This document shows, piece by piece, positions 26,371-38,619 of a DNA stretch of 64,000 bases. The DNA comes from Allium sativum. Its lineage: Eukaryota; Streptophyta; Magnoliopsida; Asparagales; Amaryllidaceae. The DNA lies in assembly GCA_030737875.1 (NCBI GenBank), contig CM060918.1, positions 772,762,552-772,826,551 of the forward strand, in the 5' to 3' direction. The number at the start of each line of letters is the position of its first letter. Positions within the stretch are counted from its first letter, which is position 1. The notes below the pieces were generated by a model that saw nothing but the letters and a program-made list of their open reading frames with translations, was not told where the DNA came from and ran no database searches. Both the position numbers and the translations under genes were made by a program.

Positions 26371-27278
26371 TTAGTTTTATAATTTTATATTTAATCATTT
26401 TAATTTTTCAAAAAGCTGATTTTTCCTTTGAACCCCAAATGAGGCCCAACGACTATCGTCCCTAGCGTATTACCCCCATTCTGAACACAATGGGATATGT
26501 ATCGTAGGCTGATTCTACAGTTTCGATCAGTTTCCATCAAAATCAAAATATAAATCTATATATTGAATTTGAACGCACATTTCAATTTACCGGGGCCACA
26601 TACGGACTCTAAAAATTCCCAAAAAATATTTTCAAGCTTCGTATTGACGATACGGTCCTAACAAAACTAATTTCATCGAATTCTGAGACCGTTTGAAAAA
26701 TGGCCATTTTCCAGTCGATTAAATTCAACTTAAACTGATCAAACGCGTTTTATTTTGCCATGCTCACATATTGACTCAAAAAATTACGAAATTTGGAATC
26801 TAGCAATAACTAAACATCCCGGATCCAACAAAAGTGGTTTCTCGAAAACCGAGGTCGTTTGCAAAATTTTCATTTTTAAGGGCTCAAAATTCCATAGCGA
26901 CTATTCTGAAATTTCAACTGGGCATAACTTTTTATCCCCGCTATGAAATTTCAATTTTTCGTATTCATTGGAAAGATATTCTCAATTAGATTATAATATT
27001 TTTTGTTTCGCTAAAATCCGGTTTATTTTGAATCCTGTACATTCATTTGAAATTCGAAATCGAAATTTCAAACTACCGCGCCATATTCAATTCCTTTTAT
27101 AATTAAACATAAATATTTATATTCTAACGACGATCTATATAAATATATACGTTCTATTTGTATTAAAAATAAATTTCTCGTCGTCGTTATTTAAAATAAT
27201 CCATTTTAAATATTCAAAATTCATTAAAATTGCCAAAATAAAAATTTTAAATTGGCCTAGAATTTCCGGGTTGTTACA

Positions 27279-29120
27279 ACAGGGGCCTCAGAACTATCAG
27301 ATGAAAAGATATAGATTCTGAAACAATGTGAGTTTCAAACTTAGAATTTGCAAGGAAGGAAACACAAACTCAAACTTGCCAGGGAGGAGAACAAAGTCCA
27401 AATGTTCAGCTAATTTAGTTTTTTGAAAATTTGACATTAAAATCCCTTGAACGAATAGAGGGAAAGTCACAACTTTTATTTAAATGGATGCATGGTTTCC
27501 AAATTTCAAAAGCAAGGCATGCATATTAGTTTGAACATTTTTGTAAATGATTGAACAACAATAATAAATTTGAATTGTGCAGTCAAATTTATTTCCTTAC
27601 CATATCATATATTGCTAATGATCAAATTACTTTTGTAAACATAAAGACGAGGTAAAATTTTATTAGAGCCACGTATCAATCATGGAACCTGCACTTTATG
27701 TAAAATTGTTTTCAAACCTAAATAAAATTGGGTTTTTGTTACTACCATATTTCGACACCGAAGTAAGATAGAGATGATGGGAAATCGGAACGACACCAGC
27801 ATTAGAATGGAAGAAAGAAAGGCCTAAGGCCGATACTGAAAGCAAAGGAAGAGAAAATATTTGATATACATGCTATCGGTACCAACGAAGGAAGAAAAAA
27901 CTTGGTACTGGTACAGGGAAGATAATGGCAAGGTGACACTCAAACCAACATGAAAGCAAAGCGCAACTCATGGTAATGTCAATGATGACACCAAAAGTAG
28001 TCAATCTGATCTCACTTCCGAAAGCATATGATTCGATACCAAGATGTAGAAGGGAAGCACGAGACTAAGTTGGGTTAGAGCAAGGGGCTATCGCTACCAA
28101 TACATTTGGTATCTATATCGTTACTAGGGAGCAACTTCGTAGTCATCAGTTCTGAAACCACGCATCACAAGGTGGATACCGGAGTCAAAGAGTATTGAAG
28201 TAAGCCAAGGTTCATGAGATAGAAGGGTCATCCACACTAACATGCTTAGTGTTTATATCGATACCAAAGAAGGAACAAAGACAATACTTGAAAGCCACCA
28301 AAGCTAGGCAGAGCCTGGAACTTGCTATCAAACAGTTGCTATCGGAATAAAGGCTTGCTATCAAAACCGAAAGCAGTTAAAGGAGCTATCCGTACCAATT
28401 TTTTTGGTATCAAAACATTGCATGAAGGCGACACCAACTTCATAAGCAAAACGGAGCCGATAACAACACCCAGAGTTGAAAGAAGACCGAAACCCCAGAA
28501 CCGACACTGAAAGCCACTGATACCCGCATATACCGACACCACGTGGCATTATCAAAGCTGAAAGTGCTCTAGACAGGGCTTTAGCTAATCGCAACCGAAA
28601 GTGGTGCAATTTTTCTATAAATAAGACCCTAGGGGTCTCTTTTTAGGGGACTTTTCCTCGTTCCACAATCTTGTATTCATTTCTTAAAGAGAAAAACCTA
28701 ATCTGTAAATCAGTTTGGGGATTTTACTTGTAAACAGCTATGTACTCATATCGATGATCAATAAAAATAATTAACACTTGTGGTCAATTTTACGGATTTC
28801 CTTGTAATTTATGTCATTTATTTTCCTATCTATACCCTAAGAAAAAACCTCATACGAAAGCCTAATTACTGAAATATCCTTCTTAAGCCATTTAGCTTCC
28901 TAACTTACATTGTGCTTAGGGAACCCTTGTCCCAAGGTAACTGTTGGTCCTTGAGTCTCGTAACCGTGATACTCACCTCTTGAAGGAAGAGTAACTAATC
29001 TTCAGGCTTAAGACCTTGCTATCTCGGAAACGATGGACTAACTCAAGCTTGTGGGGACTAAATAACCCCTTAATTTCCTCAAATCCACAACCTTAGCACT
29101 AATTCCAGTGTTGACAAAAA
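27279..29120 (+). repeat. Unclassified sequence containing an LTR-like promoter block
   Basis: No coding domain. A TATAAATAAG box at 28616-28625 is followed by a transcribed-leader-like stretch and an AATAAAA at about 28760. Upstream, the phrase GCTATC-GTACCAA recurs in imperfect copies (near 27870, 28088, 28387). This is the usual look of a Gypsy LTR with U3 repeats, but no second copy, terminus, primer binding site or TSD was found. The short frames around 28320-28610 overlap on both strands and look accidental. Confidence 0.3.
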
Positions 29121-30129
29121 ATATTGTTAACAGTTATGAAGTAAAGTTACTTTTAAAATGATAAATTTGTACTTATAAATATAATGATAATTGTAAATAT
29201 TACAAGTTATTAAAATGACCAGTATGTAATTATAAATATAATGACCTGTAAGTGATTGTAAATATTACAAGTTCTAAAAGATTTACATGAGTCATATAAT
29301 TATTGAGCCATTTTTTTCACAATGATCAAAGATACACAAACAATATAAGATAATGAAATAAATATTATACTTGATTTTCATGCTATGAATTGATAAAAAG
29401 AAATTAGTGGCATCTTTATTTACTTTCTCTACTGAATCGGGTGTACAAGTGTTGGACCATCACCTGAAGCACATTAAAAAAGCCCATATCTATTTTTCAT
29501 TAACTAATGCATTTGTAACATCCGTGTATTTATGATATAGCATCTCAATGCATGAATTAAGTATTCTCTTGTATCATCAAAGCATCCATACAGTTCTATT
29601 CAGTCTTTATTATGGCATCAAAGCTAATATTAACCTAATGGCTTATAAACGTCATGTCCTCATTGGAGAATTTTCATCATTTGATATTCAGGTGCACCTT
29701 GGCTCCCATTAGAGAAAAGAATTCTCTTTCTTAGGCCATGCCATATCGTTTTACCTATTTGAATCCAATACTGTTTTACCTGTTTGAATCCAATATTTTC
29801 TACATTATCTTGTAAATGTTATACAAATTCATCATAAGAATCAAAGAAGTATTTGTGCCTTGCCTAGTTTAGTTGTAAAAAAAAATGTCATCCAGTTTCT
29901 GGGTGCACATCAAGATCCATCCAAAGCTGCTTATTATTTTATTTCTTGAAATACTTCTTTGCAGTGGCAAAAGGAGAACTGATGGTTCTGCAAGAAAACC
30001 AAGAAACACTGTCAAAACATTAAGATATAACACAAGTAGACATGATACAACTCAAGAACTTCTGCAAATACAACTCAAGAACTTCTGCAAGTTGTGGTAA
30101 AACCATAAACATGATTGGTCAACGTTCAA
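29121..30129. other. AT-rich intergenic sequence, no gene seen
   Basis: Three small local duplications are visible. A unit of about 55 bp is repeated at 29160-29280. A 24-bp unit with TTTACCTRTTTGAATCCAA is repeated at 29748-29795. A 23-bp unit with CAACTCAAGAACTTCTGCAA is repeated at 30048-30092. The 71-residue frame at 29885-30100 resembles nothing I know. Confidence 0.5.
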
Positions 30130-30239
30130 CCTGATGAAACAAACTTTCTCTAGTGGAAATTTCAAATAGAGACAACAATTATGTGTTATGGTCACAAGGA
30201 ATACGTTCATGAAACACTATTCATACCACTAAACTTTAC

Positions 30240-31360
30240 TACAGTGAATATAGGAGAAGGGTAAGCAACCCAAATTATGTAGCACATCAGAGACAAAATA
30301 GTCTTATTAGTGCATGGTTATGTCCTATAATATGCCCTAATCTGCAGGTTCAAATGATTGTATGTATGACACATAATGAAATTTAGTCAACATTTGAACA
30401 GGTTTTTAGTTCTCAATCGTTGCTCGAATTATGCATTGTAGGAGATGATTACATAATCTAAGAAATGAGAACTTATCCACGAGAGAATATTTGATCAAGG
30501 TAGACATTTTGTATGATCAACTGGCCGCTAAAGGTCATAAGAAGAACGAGAAAGAACAAATACTTTGAATAATGGGATTATTGAGGCAATTACAGCAATA
30601 ATCTCATCCATGCATATCACATCTGGCCTATAATATGTTCATTTTACATTCTTGCTTATGAAGGTAGAATCGAACAAAGAAAAGCAGTAGTTTTAGATCT
30701 TTCTACTAACTATCCCAAGAATCAAGATAATGGTTACAACAATCAGAGAGGTAATCAGTTAAATAGATCTACAGGAAGAGGTGAAAGGTTAAACACTGGA
30801 AACAGTCATAAGATGACCGAGAAAGAACAAAACTTAGAATAATAGGTGGATTAGATGAGAGTACTTAGGAAACTTTAGCAGTAATCTCATACATGTAAAT
30901 CACCTCAAGCCTACAATATGTTTATTTTATACTTCTTGCTTATGAAGGTAGAATTAAACAAAGAAAGCAATAGTTTTAGATCTTTCTACTAACTATGCAA
31001 CAAATTCAAGAATAAAGATAATGGTTACAACAATCAGAGAGGTAGTTAGTCAAATAGATATAGAGGAAGAGGTGGAAGGTTAAACACTAGAAACTGATGC
31101 ATAATTTGTAAAAGATTCGGACATACTGCGAACAACTGTTATTTTAGACTTGATGCAAGTTATACACCATAGTAAAGTAATAACAATCCAAGTGCAAATA
31201 TAGCAAATATGTAACAAAAAGTGAAGAATCGTAATGAGAATGCAATAAACAATCACCTGAGTATAGCTGTTATTGCAAAACCAGATGATATTATGAATGA
31301 AAGTCAATATCTAGACTTAAGAGCTGCTAGTCACATCACAAGCAACCTGAATCTTGGCAA
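30240..31360 (+). pseudogene. Copia gag and protease remnant
   Basis: A gag stretch near 30440-30570 carries the motif LHNLRNENLSTREYLIKVD, typical of Copia capsid (UBN2-like) sequence. A zinc knuckle lies at 31098-31139 and reads CIICKRFGHTANNC, with all four CX2CX4HX4C ligands kept. A protease remnant follows near 31305-31350 as LDLRAASHIT, where functional enzymes have DSGA; the catalytic Asp-Ser-Gly is degraded. Several stops break every frame. The region between gag and the knuckle is duplicated (30531-30799 and 30804-31095). Confidence 0.75.
30531..31095 (+). repeat. Diverged tandem duplication inside the Copia gag remnant
   Basis: Two copies of about 270-290 bp (30531-30799 and 30804-31095) share long phrases such as GAGAAAGAACAAA and GGTTACAACAATCAGAGAGG. 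They differ by many substitutions and small indels. Confidence 0.75.
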
Positions 31361-32190
31361 CTAGGAATTCAAAGGTAATCTAATCACACATATGAATTAG
31401 ATGGGTCAATTCAAATAAGTCATATTGGTAATGCAATTTTATGGGGTAGAAGATAATTATATTTGATTATTTTTTAATTAACAGTATCCTTAACTAAGAA
31501 AAACCTTTAGATCGTATCCCAATTTGTTAATGATAATGAGATATATTTTGAAGTTTACCCATTTTGTAGAATGAAAAATGCAGAGTATTGTATAAATGTA
31601 ATGTTGTTAGTTCAAGAAGTAAAAAAAAGCGATATTATTGAATAATTCTAAAATCAAACAAAGAGGAAGTTTTAAGAATTTAAAGAACTTCAATGTATGA
31701 TATTAAAAATTAGGTCACCCAAATGTTGTAAAGCATATGTTGAATAAAAACAATATTTCTTTTCATAATGTATCAATGTCATGTATTTGTCTATATTGTC
31801 AATTGAGAAAGAGTCATACATTGAAAATTTCAAACTATGAAACCAAATATTCCTCTTGAACTCACTAACTTATGGGTCCAACACCCATTAATAATGGCTA
31901 TGGATCTAAGTATTATATATCATATGTTGATGCACTCTCTAGACATGTTTGGGTTTGATTCTTGAAAATAAAATCCTAAACTTATAATATAGTCTTATAG
32001 TTTATTAATCATGCAGACATATGGACTACTTGGTCAAAGTAATACAAACGGATGGAGGAACAAAATTTACGCCACTAAAAGAATACCTTTAGAAAAAGGG
32101 TAGCTTAGAGAATGATACGTGCTATACATCTGAACAAAATGGTATATTGGAGAGAAAACATTGATACATTGTTGAATATGGTCTTACCTT

Positions 32191-32516
32191 TGTTGAAATA
32201 ACTAATCGAAACGCAAATAATTGATGAAGAACAAAAAAATAAATCAGAAAGAGATGAGAAGAAGAGAAGATGAATATAAATTAAGGGACTACATCTTTAT
32301 TGAATTCTGAATTCATATATTATACAAAAGATTTACAGTACTAAACCCTATATTTAAAGGGTAATTTATTCTCTAGCATATTCCTTATTATTCAACATAT
32401 TCAATCATATTCTAATATTCTTTCCGCATTAAATGCTTATTCTTTAGCATATTCTCTGGCATATTCCTTATTCTTGGGCATGTTCTCTAACAAGAAAATT
32501 CTAATATTTTTCAACA
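32191..32516 (-). repeat. TRIM-like element, 3' LTR
   Basis: 326 bp. Its A-run after GAAGAAC is 7 bp. Confidence 0.85.
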
Positions 32517-32553
32517 TCCCCCCTCGAACTCACGATGCGAAAAATCGTGAGTT
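32517..32553 (-). other. Polypurine tract and hairpin of the TRIM-like element
   Basis: The minus-strand purine tract GAGTTCGAGGGGGGA abuts the LTR. Next to it AACTCACGAT and ATCGTGAGTT (32527-32553) form a perfect 10-bp stem with a 7-base loop. Copia elements often have such an inverted repeat here. Confidence 0.7.
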
Positions 32554-33296
32554 TGCCAAATAGAACCTGCAAACTGAAGAATAGCATGATTGAGTAATCA
32601 TTTCAATATTGTTAGAGAGTGACGCAAAACACCAAGCATTAAATATTCAACTACAACTCCAAACAACTCATCAACTCCAATCTGAAACTTCAAAACAACT
32701 CAACTATCTTCAATATGATCAATAAGCAAAAGATCTGAGTGGCCAAATGACAAAACTAGTCCCGGATGTATTTGTATGTTTGCATCTCCCAAACATACAA
32801 AGAAAACAAAATAAACTAAAATGAGATGAGTTTGCATACGTTTGAATCCCCCAAACATATCAAACAAGACCAAAACCAAATCAATAGGGATGATCAGCAT
32901 ATGCTTGCATCCTCCAAACATACCTTACAATACCATCTACTACCTTCAGTCAGTGTTAATTTCCCTCCTAATAAATCGGGTTACCGATTCAGACATCAAA
33001 TGAACAACAAACAACTTCAAACTAATGTTACTCTCTAACAACTCAATCAACCCAACACCTTTACCTCAAAAGAAAGCCAAAAAAAAAAAAAAAAAAAAAC
33101 CCTTTTTCTTTTCTTTTAGATTTTTTTTCATGACATAACTCTAATACGAATATATTTTTTGGATCCAGTCGAACACGTATAGCTTGAAACGAATCTTATC
33201 TTTCGCGTGCCATAACCAAATTCAAGAATTATCAAATATCAGTTCTCAAAATCAACGATCAACAAGTAACAGATCTCAAATCTGGTACAACAACAT

Positions 33297-33308
33297 GCTC
33301 TGATGCCA
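33297..33308 (-). other. Primer binding site of the TRIM-like element
   Basis: The minus strand reads TGGCATCAGAGC directly at the LTR edge. It is one base off the tRNA-iMet complement TGGTATCAGAGC. Confidence 0.75.
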
Positions 33309-33671
33309 TGTTGAAATAACTAATCAAAACATAAATAATTGATGAAGAACAAAAAAAAAAAAAAAAAAAAAAAACTCAGAAAGAGATGAGAAGAAGAGAG
33401 GATGAATATAAATTAAGGGCTACATCTTTATTGAATTTTGAATTAATATAGTGTACAAAAGATTACAGTACTGAACCCTTTATTTAAAGGGTTATTTATT
33501 CTCTAGGATATTCCTTATTCTCTTGCATGTTCCTTATTATTCAGCATATTCTCTAACCAGCATATTCTAATATTCTTTCTGCATTAAATACTTATTTTTT
33601 AGCATATTCTCTGGCATATTCCTCATTCTTCAGCATGTTTTGTAACAAGCATATTCTAATATTCTTCAACA
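33309..33671 (-). repeat. TRIM-like element, 5' LTR
   Basis: 363 bp. It is longer than its partner partly because an A-run of about 24 (33351-33374) replaces the 7-A run. It is preceded internally by another A-run of about 20 at 33079-33099. Confidence 0.85.
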
Positions 33672-34472
33672 ACGTTATTGCACAAGCATCTTTACCATTA
33701 AAATTTTGGGAATATTTTTTTGCTATTGACGTATACTTAATAAATATATTACGGGCTAAAGTACTGCAATATAAATGTCCTTTGGAAGTATTATTTAATG
33801 TTAAATCAAATTATTATGGTCTAAAAGTACTTGGATGTTTGTATTTTCCTTATCAATGGCATACAATACATATAATTGATATTTTTGATCATCACCATGT
33901 AATTTTATATGATGTGCTAATAATCAGAAAGGTTGTGAATGTATGCATAGCAATGGAAGACTATTTATGTCCAGGCATGTTGTACTTAATGAAAAAATGT
34001 TTTTGTTTTCTATATTTGATATTGAACCTCTCAAGGGTATATACTACAAAGCTTTTTATACCTGATACATTTGTAGAACCTGAAATTATCACCTTGGTTT
34101 ATGAAGAGAACACTCAGGGGGATCCATGTACATTTTAAACGAGTCATACAGATTCTTCACAAATCACAATGCCCAACATTGAGCTAAGGTCATGAAGCAT
34201 TAGTTCTTAATGAGAGTTCAGTGCAATGTATCTCACATGATAGTGGTAAAGACTCAAGCACAACAAGTATTGGGTGAACACAATGTCAACAAATACCTAA
34301 AAGGAGTTGATCAACACCACTTCTCAACAATAAACTTCTTAAAAAAGGGTCTCATAATACGGTGACCAGAGCTAAAAGTGGTATATTAAAGCCAAAAATA
34401 TACACCATGAACTTATCAATAGGCAAAGCAAAATGATATGTGGAGAAAAGCAATGAAAAAAGAATACAATTG

Positions 34473-36086
34473 TAACGCCCTAACTCTATACTCACGTTAG
34501 CTAAGACCATTACAAGGAATAGTGTCAACTAACCCAAAGAATAAGGCTATTGAGGAGCCACCATCTGTATAATAGCTTTGAACGAGTTTTAAACATGCCG
34601 GATAATGTGGTTTTACTTTTTTGAATCCCAAGAGAAAATCCGACAAATCTAATTCAAGTTCAAAACAATTATATAGTGGCTATATATAATTCGAAAATCA
34701 ATATAAAATAACGTAACAATATAAGAAGAGTCAGATACGAATATTCACATCACAAAAGAGGAAATAAATTTGAATATAACACATAAGGGTGTGCACAAAA
34801 ATAGTGGTCAAACTTATATAATCCGTAGACCCCTTGTATGTTTTTCAACCGAATTGGGATTGAATTTACTGGAAATTATCGATGGTCATTTCGAAGAGAG
34901 CGGGATTAAACCAAGTATCTGAAAAACTCTTCGATCCAGCTGAGCAACGAATGTGGAGGACATTAAAGATGATGAAATAAATCATAGCTTGAAGACTAAA
35001 GTTAAAGGCGTAGACCTTCGGAGCGGAAAAGGCTGCTTGTTGATGTCTTTGGTTAGCTACACGGATTTTACTTATAGTAGTAGCCCCTACATTTTAGGGT
35101 TCTATATGATGCAAGGACTTCTCATTACTAATCCTAGGGATTATCCCAGACAGGATGTTGTAAAAGAGTACCTCTGATGTGTCATGTTCCTAGACAACTT
35201 GTAAGGATAAATGTCTGATATTGCATTTCTTAGATCACGTACAATGATTTTTACAAACGTACATCAGTTTGGTGGCGGAGAAGGAAAATTCTCTTAGCTT
35301 AACAATCTTCTCTTAAACGTATGAACTCGAAGGTTGTATTTTTGTGGATGCCAATTAGTGATCGATGGAATGGCGATGTGACAGCCGAAGATTGACGTGT
35401 GCCATGTATAAAAGGTAAAAACGTAGTCTCGTCAACTAGTGATGTCTAAAACATGTGATATGCTTCAGGGCTAAGTGGGTAACACCCAAGTAGGGTATTG
35501 TCACCACCCAAATCTAGATCGCATGTCCCTTTGATTATTTATGCTGCAGTTGATTGCTAATCACAACCAAAGGGGTGAAATATTCAGTACAATCCAGAGA
35601 GAGGTTTGGAAAAACGACTAAGTAGGATCGAGTAATAATGAAATACGTGTATTATATTAAATGTGGAAGTTTTAATAGATGAGATATTAACTTTGATAAT
35701 GAATGTAAATATTTAGGAATGATGTCACAGATAAGCAATATAAAAATTGCAAATAAATTAAAGAACAATGAGAATTTTTTCACTAGTTCGGAGCACCGTC
35801 CTACGTTCAGTACCACTTAGGCCTTTAATTATAAAACCCTTAGGCCTTTAATTATAAAACCCTTTCATTACTTGGAGGAATAGGTATCTACCACTTTTAC
35901 AAGACTTCTTACTACCTAGACTGTACCAGCCAGGATTTTTCTGCTTGGACTTGCTTACAAGATTTGACCACTTGAACTACCTACGGGATTTTTCTCTTCC
36001 TTTACAGGACTTTGTACAAAAGTATAATTGACTCTTTTGTGTTCTAATACAACATGGATTTGTTAAGATGAAGTATAATATCCTAC
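34473..36086 (-). repeat. Possible LTR fragment, unassigned
   Basis: The Copia relic stops abruptly at TGTAACGCCCTAAC, a Gypsy-like LTR start. At 36086 the phrase CCTACA is followed by ATCTTCTCCTC, which could be a minus-strand polypurine tract. No partner LTR, primer binding site or TSD was found, so the call is weak. The 74-residue frame at 34953-35177 is unrecognised. A 23-bp tandem duplication containing AGGCCTTTAATTATAAAACC lies near 35817-35863. Confidence 0.3.
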
Positions 36087-36699
36087 AATCTTCTCCTCAA
36101 GTTTATAATGTATGAAATGAGTGCAAGTGGAGATAGAATAGGAATTAATATCTGTTAAATTCAAATGAAATTTGAAATGAAAACTTAAAGAATTCAAAGA
36201 GATCTCGAATGCAAGAACTTAAGTACTTATAATGGATAAAAATGTTAATCCAATAAGAGGTAAAGTTATAGAATCGATTAAGTTATTAGATATGTTAGTT
36301 TTGCATGTAATTATAGCGATTCAGGGATTACAATTGCTAGTTAAAGTTTATGGTTGAAATCTAAGTGATGCAACCATTAGAGATCAAGAAATCCTTGAAT
36401 AAAGGGTCGTGTCTCTTCAGAATATGATAGTTGGAACACTATTCAGCCGACTTAATGTTCTTTGCCAGCCAACAGAACTGGAATGAGTATAAAAGTTTTG
36501 TACTTGATTGGATCAATTGAAGTTTCTAGTTGTGCTATTTGGTTACAGTAATTTGAACCACTATTCCGGTATGCTTGATCCAAGATATTAGGAAGTAAAA
36601 TTGGCACATCTTAAAAATAAATGGAGCTTGCTGAAACAACCGAAATAAAGCAACCGGGAATAAGCGGAATACACGTGGCGGCTGGATGTGAGGAAGGGA
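36087..36699. other. No gene seen
   Basis: AT-rich sequence without recognisable domains. It may include the LINE 5' untranslated region, which has a GC-richer stretch from about 36640. Confidence 0.4.
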
Positions 36700-36896
36700 A
36701 GACGTGCAATTCACGTGGCGTATGGATATCACGAGATGCAAAATCATTTAACGGTGCAGATTGCTGCCGCATTATTTAACCGCATTTACCATCGGTCGAT
36801 CTAGCATTTTTGAAAATAAATTATTTAAAAAATAAATCTACTCTCTCTCTTGCGGCCATGGTTGCCATGAAGATTTGAATTTCAAACAATCCTATT

Positions 36897-38210
36897 TTGT
36901 TTCCAGCCCTGATCAGGATGGGGGCTCTTCTTCATCCTCCCCCATCTTTCTCTTCTCGTCTACCAATTCATAATCATCCTTCACAACCTTCTAATCATAT
37001 TCTTGGTGATGAGGATGGCTCCAAAGAATTCAATAGAAGGAAGAAACCTAAAAGGGTATCAGAGCCAGTAATAAAAAACTTGTCTATTATTTACAAATAT
37101 ATCCCGTCAAAACAGAATCCGAATGCAAAGTCTGCTCCTGCTCCGCCGATCAATGAATCGCCAGATCCAGTTTTTACCAAATGAGAACCCTTCCTATTTA
37201 TAAAAACAGAATAAAAGCACTGCAGCAACGACAGAGAACAATAGATCTGCTAGCTCTCAGGTCGATATGGTAAATAAGGGAAGTCTAAATTATGTTTTTG
37301 ACCTCATTTTTTATGGTTCCAATCTCAATCAATAATGGGAAATGATAGTTTAGAAGGAGGATATCAGTAAAAGAACAAATCTTATATCGAGGTACTCGAC
37401 AGTTTCCTATATTTACGACAAAAAGCACCTATCATCATTGCAGGTATTACACAATCCGAACATGGAGTTCTACTGGTAAATTTAAAATCTTCACTCGCAA
37501 AAATGGATTCTTCATAATAAAATTTTCGAATGAAATTGATTGCGAAAAATACCTTATGTGTGGTCCTTATTTCATCAATGGAAAGTATTAATTCTGAACA
37601 AATAGTCCAAGAACCCTTTTCTTGATAGTGATGTATTAAGTTCTATTAACTTCTACTCCTATTTGGATTCGTCTACCCGAGCCCGGTCTTGGGTTATAGG
37701 ATAAGGAGCCTTTAACGTCAATGACTGCATAGTGGGCATGCCATTAAAACTTGATGTGCAAACTGCTGTATAATGAAACAAGGCTAAGCTTCGTTAGAAT
37801 ACTAATAGAAATTAAGGTAGATGTTGAATTGCACGATGAAGCGCATATTACAATGCACGATGGTGAGGTTATAGTCTAAGAAATTCAATACCAGTGGATC
37901 CCATCAAGATGCATTTACTGTAAATGTTTTAGGCACAATTCAAATCTTGCACTATCAAGAAAGTACTGAAAAAAATAGATTTACATATTTCATGCACGAG
38001 CAATGTGCAAAAAAAAGTCAATAGTGCTAATGATGCAAACTAAACCGCTGAAAAGTCGAATCCTTCTTTGCAGACCAATGTATTTGAAGTTGGTTCAATA
38101 CAGAACTTTTCTGAAAATGTTTCTGATACAATTCAAGATAATATCGAATCAAATCAAGAAAGCATTTACAGGCACCGATGATATGAATATAGATAAAAAA
38201 TGCCGATGAT
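36897..38210 (+). pseudogene. LINE ORF1 remnant (DUF4283-like, zinc knuckle)
   Basis: An open Pro/Ser-rich N-terminal segment (36897-37184) is followed, after frame breaks, by a stretch near 37455-37590 (GKFKIFTRKNGFFIIKF, then GPYFINGKY). This matches the DUF4283 RNA-binding fold of plant L1 ORF1 proteins. Near 37890-37950 YQWIPSRCIYCKCFRHN recalls the CCHC_4 knuckle, with its last cysteine lost. Stops break all frames. Function when intact: nucleic-acid chaperone of the LINE particle. Confidence 0.65.
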
Positions 38211-38619
38211 CTTTGCGTTCTTGATCTATCTTCCAACCTGGTTGATATTAATCCATCCTTCTTGCCTACAAGTTTAGTCCCTTAGTCGCATAAAGTAATT
38301 TCTGAAGAAGCTATTCAAAAAGCTATCAACTCTTTTCTTCAACAGCATACTCTGTAAACAAAAAAAGAAAAAAAAAAAAAAAGATAAAGAAGCTCAATGT
38401 TATCATCTCCTCGTAAATTCTTGAAGATGAAAAGGATTTTGAATTCAAAAACAAATAAATTACCCAAAATGATAAATGGAATAAACAGTTAAAAATCAGA
38501 GACAACAAGGAATACAAGAAGAAAGCAGCAAAACGAGAGTTAGAGAGGATGGTGGCACTTACAATGTAGAACTGTAGCACTCGGTATCCTTCTATATATC
38601 CTTCATATTTTTTATTGAT

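Larger units (their letters stand above)
1..27278 (-). mobile_element. Element A: large non-autonomous Gypsy-like LTR retrotransposon (LARD-like), left LTR incomplete
   Basis: On the minus strand the order is 5' LTR (4493-27278, split by a nested element), a tRNA-iMet-type primer binding site, a 1.04-kb internal region, a polypurine tract, and a 3' LTR that runs out of the window at position 1. Bases 1-3453 and 23841-27278 are near-identical copies over 3.4 kb, which proves the repeat. I see no gag, protease, reverse transcriptase or integrase reading frame, so the element would need proteins from elsewhere. The LTR start TGTAACAACCCGG and the TTCGGGGACGAA motif before the polypurine tract recall Tekay/Del-type Gypsy elements; that link is from memory of the family. 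The TSD cannot be checked because one end is outside the window; the five bases after the right end are ACAGG. Confidence 0.85.
4493..27278 (-). repeat. 5' LTR of element A, split by element C
   Basis: The two parts, 4493-6391 and 22716-27278, join into a continuous LTR of about 6,462 bp when element C and one TSD copy are removed. The join is confirmed by element B, where the same sequence is uninterrupted around 57748. The terminus next to the primer binding site has drifted from the TGTGATAGCCCG seen in B. The distal end is GTTGTTACA at 27278. Confidence 0.85.
32191..33671 (-). mobile_element. Small non-autonomous LTR retrotransposon (TRIM-like, 1.5 kb)
   Basis: LTRs of 326 bp (32191-32516) and 363 bp (33309-33671) both start TGTTGAA and end TTCAACA. 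The primer binding site abuts the right LTR and the polypurine tract abuts the left LTR, so the element reads on the minus strand. The 792-bp internal part has no coding domain. Flanking bases are ACCTT (32186-32190) and ACGTT (33672-33676), a 5-bp TSD with one mismatch. The Copia integrase frame resumes exactly after it. The element exceeds the usual TRIM size, so small LARD is an equal label. Confidence 0.85.
31690..34138 (+). pseudogene. Copia integrase remnant, split by an insertion
   Basis: The integrase N-terminal zinc-binding part (GHPN followed by a C-x2-C at about 31785-31800) and a core with a DLW-like phrase (31865-31960) lead to a piece ending EQNGILERKH at 32130-32160. After the insertion (32191-33671) the frame resumes at 33672 with IAQASLPLKFWEYFF and stays open to 34138. 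This is the normal continuation of a Copia integrase. The open 33672-34138 segment extends into the C-terminal and linker region. The left part is broken by stops. Confidence 0.8.
30130..34472 (+). mobile_element. Decayed Ty1/Copia retrotransposon, truncated, split by a small LTR element
   Basis: Reading through stops and frameshifts, the Copia order gag, zinc knuckle, protease, integrase, linker to reverse transcriptase is recognisable on the plus strand. It stops at the first few residues of reverse transcriptase (about 34430-34472). No LTRs are identifiable. The integrase is interrupted at 32191-33671. Stops and indels are frequent, so this is an old relic. Confidence 0.8.

Noticed and set aside
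28322..28609. Overlapping frames on both strands near 28322-28609 as a small gene
   Set aside because: They lie upstream of a TATA box in an LTR-like block and show no domain. Openness on both strands over so short a stretch is expected by chance.
33635..33671. First codons of the 167-residue frame that continues to 34138
   Set aside because: These bases belong to the LTR of the small inserted element. The Copia integrase segment begins at 33672.
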